From contig NZ_CP127174.1 in the NCBI RefSeq assembly GCF_030273315.1, forward strand, positions 2,604,001 to 2,668,000: a DNA stretch of 64,000 nucleotides, given 5' to 3'. The DNA is from Natrialbaceae archaeon AArc-T1-2 (lineage in GTDB: Archaea; Halobacteriota; Halobacteria; Halobacteriales; Natrialbaceae). The position numbers and the translations under genes are program-made. Below, in pieces: positions 25,387 through 32,404 of the stretch. The first letter of the stretch is position 1. Each line of letters starts with the position of its first letter. The notes under the pieces are model-generated. The model did not search any database. It had not been told where the DNA came from and saw only the letters and a list, made by a program, of their open reading frames with translations.

Positions 25387-27366
25387 ATGACAGACGACAA
25401 TCGCATCTCACGGCGAGCGAGTCTCAAAGGTATCGCGGCGACCGGGGCGTTCATCGGCGGTAGCGCACTCGGCGTCAGCTCGGTGAGCGCCGGGGACGAC
25501 GGTTCCGGCGTCAAACGAGTCGACTTCAAAAAGTGCCACTCGATGGCGGTTCACTTCAGACGAAGTGCCATCAAGTCGGCGAAAAAAGACGTCGTGGCGA
25601 CGGCCACCGTCCGCCTGTACAACGCGGACCCGGGCGCGAACGAGAACTACATCGAGAACTACCAGAAGAAGATCACGAAAGGTGACCTTCGTGCACACCC
25701 GAAGAAGAAAGGTGACGGGAAGTACGTCTGGAAGTTCAACGTCTTCCAGTTCTACGACCGGACTCCCGAGGACGGAGACAAGATCCTCTCGGTGAAAATC
25801 GACGGCAAGCGGTTCGAGAACCCGAACAAGTGTGCGAAAGACGTTCCGAACGCACGAACGAAAAAGAAAAAGGGCAAGAAAGGAAAGGCCGACCCCGACC
25901 GAATCAACCTCATCGCCGTCTGTACCGACGAAGAGACCGACATGGCCCGGTACAAGGTCACGAACAACAACGCCAAGCCGGTCAAAGTCACGTACAAGGG
26001 CGAGGACAAGTGCGCAAGCGGAATCGTGAAAGTCGAAGCGAAGAGTACGACCTACTTCGACGTCACGGTGCCCGACTCCGGCGGCGACATGACACTCGAC
26101 CTGTACTACGGTGACTGGCAGGTCTCGGAAGGCGTACAGAGCGCGACGGAGCACGAGTGTATCCTGCGTCCACATGCGTTCAACGCAGAGTGCGTGAACC
26201 GGTACAGGACGAAAGCGAAGTTCTACCTCCATCACAGCATCGACTCGGATCGGACCTTCGTCTATCACGTCGCCGAGACCGGAGAGAAAGGAACGATTAC
26301 GCTTCGCAACGAACCCGGGAACGCCAAATCCTTCTGGGTGAAAGCTCCCAAAGGCAAGGCGACAGTCACGCTGTACTACGAGGGAGTCCCCGTCGGAACG
26401 GCCTCGAGCGCAGACGTCGATATCTGCGACCCGGTCGTGAACAAGACGCAGGGAGAAAGTTACGACACAATTCAGGAGGCGGTCGACGAGGCCAATGGGA
26501 ACGACCGTATCAAAGTGTTCGGCAAGCGGTTCGAAGAGAACGTTACCATCGATGTGGATGGGCTGACGCTAAAAGGAGTCTCCAAAAAGAAGAAGACGGA
26601 TAAGAAGAGGAAAAAACCGAAGAGGAAGAAGAAAGACAAAAAGACGAAAGGGAAGGATAAAAAGTCGAAGAAAGCCGGAAAGAAGACGAAGAAGTCGAAG
26701 GAAAAGAAGTGGAAGAGGCCGGACAAAAAGGCGAAGAAGCCAGTCATCGACGGCCGCGGGGAGGGACCCACCGTTTTCATCGACGCGGACGACGTCACGC
26801 TCCGCGGGTTCAGAATCGAAAATGAGGGCAGTAGACCCGACGGAGTCGGCGTCCAAATCGAACCCGGCTCGTCGGGAATCGAGATTTCCAAGAACACGAT
26901 CGTTACCGAATCGAGCGAGACGATCCGCGACGAGGTCCCCGACGACGACGCTACGAGCGATCTCACGATTGCGAACAACCGCTTGCACACGGACGACTCC
27001 AGCGTTACCTACATCCACGGTACGGCAAGCCAGGGATCGGAGGACGCCTCGAACGTCGACTTCGTCAAGAACGTCGTCACGGCTGACGGTCTCGGTGACC
27101 ATCTCGCGGTTGGTCTCGAGGTCGACGGCGGAACAGTCGCCAACAACTTGTTCGCCGATCCGCCGACGGACTTCGGTCACCTCGAGCTGTTTGGTCCGGA
27201 CATGACGGTCAAATCCAACAAGTTCCGGGGTCACAGCCTCGGGGACGACGCCTTCTACGTCGCAGACTGGGACAACACGTACGACCTTGACGCGATCCTC
27301 CAGAACAACCGCTTCGACCCACCCGCCGAAGTCGACGAGGACGAGAACGAAATCGTTCCAGCGTAA
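25387..27366 (+). CDS. Tat-exported protein: two Cys-bounded beta domains and a beta-helix interrupted by a lysine tract
   Basis: A 659-residue secreted protein. The Tat signal (ISRRASLKGIAATGAFIGG) ends near residue 37, and an N-terminal domain of unknown type follows. Next come two copies of a roughly 85-residue domain that begins and ends with Cys (LIAVCTDEETDMARYKVTNN and FNAECVNRYRTKAKFYLHH); the second copy is closest to the domain of the upstream protein. The C-terminal third is a right-handed beta-helix of the NosD type (ESYDTIQEAVDEANGNDRIK at its start). Residues about 400-451 are an almost pure Lys/Arg tract placed between LTLKGVS and PVIDGRGEG, inside what is normally one continuous helix turn. 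A smaller Lys cluster is near residue 158. It is probably a cell-surface protein; its ligand is unknown. Confidence 0.72.
   Translation: MTDDNRISRRASLKGIAATGAFIGGSALGVSSVSAGDDGSGVKRVDFKKCHSMAVHFRRSAIKSAKKDVVATATVRLYNADPGANENYIENYQKKITKGDLRAHPKKKGDGKYVWKFNVFQFYDRTPEDGDKILSVKIDGKRFENPNKCAKDVPNARTKKKKGKKGKADPDRINLIAVCTDEETDMARYKVTNNNAKPVKVTYKGEDKCASGIVKVEAKSTTYFDVTVPDSGGDMTLDLYYGDWQVSEGVQSATEHECILRPHAFNAECVNRYRTKAKFYLHHSIDSDRTFVYHVAETGEKGTITLRNEPGNAKSFWVKAPKGKATVTLYYEGVPVGTASSADVDICDPVVNKTQGESYDTIQEAVDEANGNDRIKVFGKRFEENVTIDVDGLTLKGVSKKKKTDKKRKKPKRKKKDKKTKGKDKKSKKAGKKTKKSKEKKWKRPDKKAKKPVIDGRGEGPTVFIDADDVTLRGFRIENEGSRPDGVGVQIEPGSSGIEISKNTIVTESSETIRDEVPDDDATSDLTIANNRLHTDDSSVTYIHGTASQGSEDASNVDFVKNVVTADGLGDHLAVGLEVDGGTVANNLFADPPTDFGHLELFGPDMTVKSNKFRGHSLGDDAFYVADWDNTYDLDAILQNNRFDPPAEVDEDENEIVPA
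26582..26740 (+). repeat. Adenine-rich, lysine-encoding low-complexity insert
   Basis: About 52 codons, mostly AAG/AAA, giving a local base composition quite unlike the GC-rich surroundings. It interrupts the beta-helix repeat of the surface protein and has no simple fixed unit, in contrast to the regular 30-bp repeat of the upstream paralogue. Confidence 0.75.
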
Positions 27367-27539
27367 ACCGTCACCGTAGCGGGAACTCGCAAGACAGCGT
27401 TTCCGTTCCGGTGCGCTTACCTCGAGGGCAACCACGACAGGTCTCTCACTCCAGCGGCGATGCGGACGGTTGGCGACGCTGTTTTCGCCTCCGTTATCCC
27501 ATCCCCGGCCGAATCGTGACGTTGAACTCGTTGACAGTC

Positions 27540-27810
27540 ACGTTCGTGTATATATCGGACAACCACGAGTATCACGAACCCGACCGGGAGACGTTCTCGC
27601 ACGGTCCGGTCGGTCACGCCGAGGCCCGCGCGGGGATGACCGTCGGCGAACTGACCGACGAGTACGGCAACGCTGGCGGTCGCGTGGCGACGATCACGCC
27701 TCTACACGACGCGACTGGGCCACCGGAGCGCGGTCGTCGAGAAAGCGGGTGGCCGCCACGCGGCGGTCAGTCACGTCCACAACCTGCCGGGGACGAGTGA
27801 GGGGGTTTTG
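27540..27810 (+). pseudogene. Possible frameshifted gene remnant
   Basis: One frame reads HEYHEPDRETFSHGPVGHAE and then GELTDEYGNAGGRVATITP, with haloarchaeal composition. It then turns into Arg/Pro-rich nonsense near 27700, while another frame continues in protein-like fashion (LGHRSAVVEKAGGRHAAVSH). This suggests a single-base shift in a small gene. I do not recognise the family and no convincing start codon is seen. The rest of 27367-27837 shows nothing. Confidence 0.32.
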
Positions 27811-27837
27811 CCGGCGGTCGCCGTTGTGCGCTTGCGT

Positions 27838-28248
27838 TCAGTACGTCCGGTAGCTACCGGAACCGACGTCGATCCGGACGAGCGTGTTCTCCGCGTACGC
27901 GTCGGGCGAGGCGTCGTACTTCGCGTTGATCCGTCGGCGCGCGGCGCGGTTCTCGTCGTCGTCCTCGACGACTGTCGCGGTCCCGAGCAGCGTCACCGTC
28001 CACTGGGCGTCGCCGTTCTCGCTCTCTTCGATCGAGAGCGCTACGCGCGGGTTCTCCCTGACGTTCGCGAGCTTTCGTCCCGTCGTGACGAGTTCGACCG
28101 TTCCCTCGTCGTAGACGTACCAGACCGGGGCGACGTGTGGCCGGCCGTCGGTACAGGTCGCGAGGTGAGCCATCACGGGTTCGTCCTCGAGCAGTCGCTT
28201 CGCTTCCGGTGGAAGTGACACGCGAACGTCTACGGCCGCGAGCGACAA
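27838..28248 (-). CDS. Pyridoxamine 5'-phosphate oxidase-fold protein
   Basis: A 136-residue split-barrel flavin-binding protein. The pattern LLEDEPVMAHLATCTDGRPH followed by VAPVWYVYDEGTVELVTTG, then KLANVRENPRVALSIEE, is typical of the PNPOx-like/F420-binding families of haloarchaea. The bound cofactor (FMN, F420 or heme) cannot be decided by eye. It lies downstream of a UspA gene on the same strand after a 28-nt gap. Confidence 0.85.
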   Translation of the reverse strand: MSLAAVDVRVSLPPEAKRLLEDEPVMAHLATCTDGRPHVAPVWYVYDEGTVELVTTGRKLANVRENPRVALSIEESENGDAQWTVTLLGTATVVEDDDENRAARRRINAKYDASPDAYAENTLVRIDVGSGSYRTY

Positions 28249-28276
28249 AGGCCTGTTACCGGCAGCGTCGGTGCCG

Positions 28277-28693
28277 TCAGCGAACGACGGTGACCGAGGT
28301 GGGTGCCCGGCGGACGACCGTCTCGGCGATGCTTCCGAGCAACACGCGAGAGACCCCCTCCCGTCCGTGGCTGCCGACGACGACGTGGTCGACGTCGTTC
28401 TCTTCTGCGAACCGGACGATCTCCCTGGCAGGGTCGCCCGCGACCGTCTCCGTGCGGTAGTCGACGTCTTCCTCGGTGAGCAGTTCGACGAGCTCGTCGG
28501 TCAGGTCTGCCGCCTGCTCCTCGCGACTTTCCTTTAGCTTCTCCTGAACGAGGTTGATCCCCGCGCCGGTCGAGCCACCGGCCATCTCGATGACGCGCAA
28601 GAGGGTCAGCTCCTCGTTGCCGTACTCGTTGACCGCGTGTTCGACCGCTTTCTGTGCCGGCTGTGAGCCGTCGTAGGCGACGAGAACTTCCAT
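28277..28693 (-). CDS. Universal stress protein (UspA family), ATP-binding type
   Basis: A 138-residue single-domain Usp protein: N-terminal VLVAYDGSQPAQKAVEHA and C-terminal GSHGREGVSRVLLGSIAETV, which contains the G-x2-G-x9-G-(S/T) ATP-binding signature. Usp proteins modulate stress survival, but their direct targets are mostly unknown. The gene is preceded by a strong TATA box and probably forms an operon with the PNPOx-like gene. Confidence 0.9.
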   Translation of the reverse strand: MEVLVAYDGSQPAQKAVEHAVNEYGNEELTLLRVIEMAGGSTGAGINLVQEKLKESREEQAADLTDELVELLTEEDVDYRTETVAGDPAREIVRFAEENDVDHVVVGSHGREGVSRVLLGSIAETVVRRAPTSVTVVR

Positions 28694-28709
28694 ACCGGAG
28701 GTGGGTTCC

Positions 28710-28722
28710 GAAACAGTATAAA
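28710..28722 (-). promoter_or_regulatory. TATA box of the uspA gene (minus strand)
   Basis: On the minus strand GGTATTTATACTG is centred about 23 bp before the ATG at 28693, a near-consensus archaeal TATA element suggesting strong, leaderless expression. Confidence 0.6.
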
Positions 28723-28763
28723 TACCGATCCCGTGGTGTCGCCGGTTGGGTCGTCCTTGAGGA

Positions 28764-29633
28764 TTACTCGTCCTCGAGGTCTCGCAGGATCCGATCGGCG
28801 ACGTCGGTGGTCACGTAGTAGGTGTGTTTGCGGTGGGTCTCGTCTTTGGGCTTGAGCTTTCGTTCCGTCCCCTTGATGATCGAGCCTTCGTAAGTCGTCA
28901 CGACTCCAACCCGCTGCATGGCCCGGTAGAGCCGACGGACGTACTCGAACTCCATGTCGAGCTCCTCGGCGGTCATCCGGGGGTAGTCGGGCCCGCCACG
29001 CGAGAGCCTTCGGGCGAGGGTCTTTGCGTTCTCGACCCACCGCAGGAAGTTCTTTTTCCCGTCGCGCTCCTCGAGGAATCGCAACAGGTGATCGCCGTCG
29101 CGTGAGAGCCGGTAGTAGGTGTGGTGCTGGTGGGTTTCCAGCGCGCGTTTGAGCTTGACGTCCCGTCGTTTCAGCATGCCGGACTCGATGCGCTCGAGCA
29201 TGCCGCTGTCGACGAGTTCCTCGCAGGTGTCGGCGGTTCGCTTCCGGTCGGCGTTCAGGTGTCCCGACATTGACCGGGGATAATCGCCCTTGACGTCTTT
29301 GAGGTGATAGAGGATCAGAAACGCCAGTGGCTCGGGCGGCACCTGTGCCAGCTCACCCGCGACCGCCTCGCGTTCCTCGAGCGTCGACTCGAGTTCGCCA
29401 GCGCGTTCGTACCGGCGCTGGGCGTTCTCGGCGGCGCTTTCCTCGAGGTTTAGTGTCACCTCGATCGCCTCGCCGGTCGGCGTCTCGAGTTCGAGGGTGA
29501 GTTCGCCCGACTCCCAGTGTTCGCCGTCCTCGTTGCGGGCGCGCTCGAGTGCGTCCTCGACGGTCTCGATGCGCGTGAAGATTGTGTCGGCCTCCGTTCG
29601 CAGGCGTTCGATCTCGGCCCGTGAGACCACCAT
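28764..29633 (-). CDS. DUF2250-like protein with tandem winged-helix domains
   Basis: A 289-residue protein. An N-terminal coiled coil (residues about 5-30 and 65-95) is followed by two winged-helix modules. The first contains PLAFLILYHLKDVKGDYPRS and then MSGHLNADRKRTADTCEEL; the second contains PRMTAEELDMEFEYVRRLYR. Each ends in a similar basic hairpin (ALETHQHHTYYRLS and PKDETHRKHTYYVT), so the protein looks like an internal duplication. The first module resembles the archaeal DUF2250 family, from recall. A regulatory or chromatin role is likely but unproven. It is a single gene. Confidence 0.75.
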   Translation of the reverse strand: MVVSRAEIERLRTEADTIFTRIETVEDALERARNEDGEHWESGELTLELETPTGEAIEVTLNLEESAAENAQRRYERAGELESTLEEREAVAGELAQVPPEPLAFLILYHLKDVKGDYPRSMSGHLNADRKRTADTCEELVDSGMLERIESGMLKRRDVKLKRALETHQHHTYYRLSRDGDHLLRFLEERDGKKNFLRWVENAKTLARRLSRGGPDYPRMTAEELDMEFEYVRRLYRAMQRVGVVTTYEGSIIKGTERKLKPKDETHRKHTYYVTTDVADRILRDLEDE

Positions 29634-29685
29634 TGTCGACGGTGTAGGGTGGCAAGACGTATACTGCTACTGGTTCTCGTCCCGG

Positions 29686-29947
29686 TCAGGTCGTCCTCGG
29701 CGACCCGACAACCGGACGTCTCGACGAGTACCTCCCGACAGTAGCCCGTCGGAAACGACGATCCGAGCGTTCGGCGTCGCCGATCATTTCGGTGAGGGAG
29801 TTCGCGCACAACTCGATGTCGGCGTCGACGACGATCACCTCGTAGGCGTAGCCGGTATCAAGACTCCGGATGCTCCCCAGGGTTCTCAACTGTTCCACGC
29901 AGGTAGTTCGCCTCGTCGTACGCCGGGACGACGACGCTCACGTCCGG
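29686..29947 (-). pseudogene. Glycosyltransferase family 2 remnant (frameshifted)
   Basis: On the minus strand from 29947 one frame reads PDVSVVVPAYDEANYLRG, the classic N-terminal nucleotide-sugar-binding start of GT2 enzymes, and then hits a stop. A second frame picks up with EQLRTLGSIRSLDTGYAYEV and IVVDAD, where GT2 proteins continue with EVIVVDxxSxD. The rest of the enzyme is absent. This is a decayed fragment of a once larger gene, in the otherwise empty stretch 29634-30052. Confidence 0.62.
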
Positions 29948-30052
29948 CGTCCCCGGTTCGGCTGGCGGCGATCAGTCGGGCGCCGGCGTCATGTCACTCG
30001 AGGTGTCTCCCGCCGCGTTTTTAAACGTCCTCATCGTCCGGTCGGGGTCGGG

Positions 30053-31657
30053 TTACCCTGTCGCCCGCGCGGCGTCGGTCGACGACCGGGACTCGCGCGT
30101 CTCCCCGTCCTCGGTCTCTTCGATAACGTATCGCTGTCCGACCATGGGATCGAGAAGCGCGTCGACGGGTGCCTTTTCGTCCTCGAGGACGGGAGCGTCG
30201 TCGGCCTCGACGTCTGCGTCCGCGACGTAGCCGTCGACCTCGTCGTGTAAGTCGATGCCGATCTCGCGGTTCTCGTTTCGTTCGTGTAACTGCGCGGGCG
30301 AGAGGCGCTCGCCGTCTTTCGTTCCGACCAGCTGGATGTTCTGGACTGCGTTCGCCTCCGACGTCCGGAACGCGTACACCTCCGCGAACGGTTCGGCCAT
30401 CGTTCGGTACTGCGAGCGGTAAAACTCGGACGCTGGCCCCTCCGGTGCCGATACGACGTTCGCCACCAGGACGCCGTCCTCGTTCAAGCGCTCGGTTACG
30501 AGCGTCATGAACTCGACCGTCGTCAGCTCGAACGGCACCGCGTCCTGCTTGTAGGCGTCGAGGACGATCGCGTCGTAGCTCTCGTCAGTCTCTTCGAGGT
30601 ACTGTCTCCCGTCAGCCGTGTGGATCGTCAGCCGTTCGTCGTCCTCGAGGTCGAAGTACGTCTTCGCCGCGTCGGTCACCTCGGGATCGATCTCGACGAC
30701 GTCGACGGTCACGTTCGGATCGTGCTCGAGGACGCTCTTCGGACCGGTGTAGCCGCCTCCGCCGACGAACAGGACCCGGTCGACGTCGTCGGGATCGTCC
30801 GCGTACAGGTACGGCAGGTGAAAGTATCGGGTGTACGCGAAGACGTGGCGATCGGGGTCCTCGAGGTCCATCGCACTGTGTCGTGCGCCATCTAAATACA
30901 TCGTCCGCGTTTCGCCGCTGTCGACGATCTCGAGTTCCTGGTAGGGCGTCTGGGTCTGGTAGACGACCTCTCCGCGGGGATCGACGGCGACGGGGCCGCT
31001 CCCGGCGGCGACCACGAGCAACAGGGCCACGACGACGGCCGCGGCCACCGGCCCGCGGGGAACCGAAGGTACGACGAGCGCGAGCGCCGTGCCGACGAGC
31101 AACAGCCCGAAAAACAGTCCGATCGCGTCGACGCTCATCGACGGGATGAGCAGGAACGTCGTCGCGCCGGCCCCGAGGATCGAGCCGATCGTCCCGAGCG
31201 CGTAGACGTGGCCCGACGCCTCGCCGACGCCGTCCTTGCTCGACAGCTCTGCGGCGTAGGGGCTGATAAAGCCGAGCAGGTACGTCGGCGGTCCGAACAA
31301 CAGCACGATCGCCGGCAGCGACGCGTACCGACTCGGCAGCGGAATCGTCGTCGTCGCGGTCAGCAGGTACTCCCGGCCGAACAACACCACGGCCACGTAC
31401 GCGGCCGTGAACAAGAGCACCCAGCACAGCCGCGCGGTCGAAGCGTGTGTCGACGCCCGCTTCCCGCCGCGCCAGTAGCCGACGCTCAATGCGGCGAGAA
31501 AGACCGTGATGATACTTCCCCACGTGTAGATACTGCTGCCGAACTGCGGGGCGACGATCCGCCCCGCGAGGATCTCGAGTCCCATACTTGCGACGCCGGA
31601 GACGAACACCGCGAGTTCGGCTTTCGTCAGTCGGGGAATCGCTCGCCCGTCGTCCAT
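30053..31657 (-). CDS. Membrane-fused spermidine-synthase-like methyltransferase-fold protein
   Basis: A 534-residue fusion. Residues 10 to about 215 contain six or seven hydrophobic helices (for example LAVFVSGVASMGLEILAGRI). The C-terminal domain is a polyamine-synthase-like Rossmann fold with RVLFVGGGGYTGPKSVLEHD, an acidic VDVVEIDPEV after the second strand, and YDAIVLDAYKQDAVPFELTT. Soluble spermidine synthases share this core, but the membrane-fused family is of uncertain activity. I chose the ATG at 31657 because the preceding frame contains the divergent uspA promoter. The acidic C-terminal 90 residues are variable. It is divergent from uspA. Confidence 0.85.
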   Translation of the reverse strand: MDDGRAIPRLTKAELAVFVSGVASMGLEILAGRIVAPQFGSSIYTWGSIITVFLAALSVGYWRGGKRASTHASTARLCWVLLFTAAYVAVVLFGREYLLTATTTIPLPSRYASLPAIVLLFGPPTYLLGFISPYAAELSSKDGVGEASGHVYALGTIGSILGAGATTFLLIPSMSVDAIGLFFGLLLVGTALALVVPSVPRGPVAAAVVVALLLVVAAGSGPVAVDPRGEVVYQTQTPYQELEIVDSGETRTMYLDGARHSAMDLEDPDRHVFAYTRYFHLPYLYADDPDDVDRVLFVGGGGYTGPKSVLEHDPNVTVDVVEIDPEVTDAAKTYFDLEDDERLTIHTADGRQYLEETDESYDAIVLDAYKQDAVPFELTTVEFMTLVTERLNEDGVLVANVVSAPEGPASEFYRSQYRTMAEPFAEVYAFRTSEANAVQNIQLVGTKDGERLSPAQLHERNENREIGIDLHDEVDGYVADADVEADDAPVLEDEKAPVDALLDPMVGQRYVIEETEDGETRESRSSTDAARATG

Positions 31658-31718
31658 CGACGCCCCGTATGTGGTCTGACGGTGAGTATGCGTCGTTCGC
31701 AGCCGCCGAGTGTGCCAC

Positions 31719-31729
31719 GTTATATATTG
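31719..31729 (+). promoter_or_regulatory. TATA box of the forward uspA gene
   Basis: GTTATATATTGC is centred about 28 bp before the ATG at 31753. The element is nearly palindromic and could also serve the divergent membrane-protein gene. Confidence 0.6.
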
Positions 31730-31752
31730 CCAGGCGACCAAAAGAGACGAAT

Positions 31753-32202
31753 ATGTACGATCGAATCCTGATCCCGACCGACGGCAGCGAGCCGGCACGC
31801 GCCGCCATCGACGAGGGGCTCCGGCTGGCGAAACAGAACGACGCGACCGTACACGCGCTGTACGTCGTCGAACCGATTCCGCTGGGTGGGTTCGCCGCCG
31901 GCGCGGAGCCGGCGAGCGCCGAGTGGGACGACGTCGTCGACGAACAGAAATCGGAGGGAACGAAAGCCGTCGATGAAGTCGCCAACCGCGGCGACGAGTT
32001 CGACGTTGAGGTCGTCACCGAGATCGAGTACGGAAAACCGAACGAGGCGATCCTCGAGTACGCCGACGAGGAGGACATCGATGCCATCGTAATCGGTACC
32101 CACGGCCGATCGGGAGCCGACCGCCTCGTGATCGGCAGCGTCGCAGAGAAGATCGTCCGCAAGAGCGACGTCCCCGTTCTCACCGTCAGGCGGGGAAGGT
32201 AA
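31753..32202 (+). CDS. Universal stress protein (UspA family)
   Basis: A 149-residue Usp domain: MYDRILIPTDGSEPARAAID at the start and GTHGRSGADRLVIGSVAEKI near the end, carrying the G-x2-G-x9-G-S ATP-binding pattern. It follows a strong TATA box and ends just before the right flank of the IS607-like element, which has not interrupted it. Confidence 0.92.
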   Translation: MYDRILIPTDGSEPARAAIDEGLRLAKQNDATVHALYVVEPIPLGGFAAGAEPASAEWDDVVDEQKSEGTKAVDEVANRGDEFDVEVVTEIEYGKPNEAILEYADEEDIDAIVIGTHGRSGADRLVIGSVAEKIVRKSDVPVLTVRRGR

Positions 32203-32384
32203 GGCGGGCCGAACGCGACGAGCGCAAGGGTCTTTGGCCGGCCGTGGCTAGACTCGAGCGGCCGATGACGACGTACCCGCTCCGAGCCGGTCTCGGCAAC
32301 CGGTAGTGACGAGCCCTATGAGTGCCGAGGCCATCGATTTACATGCCCCCTTCCCCTCCGTTCGGCCGGTATACCGTTCCTATT

Positions 32385-32404
32385 TTCAGCAGTGTTCAGC
32401 AGTG
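32385..32404. repeat. Exact 10-bp tandem repeat at the tnpB stop
   Basis: TTCAGCAGTG occurs twice in succession, covering the tnpB stop codon and the last codons. Its place at the 3' end of tnpB, where the guide (omega) RNA of TnpB elements and the right end lie, makes a role in RNA structure or recombinase binding possible. Confidence 0.6.
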
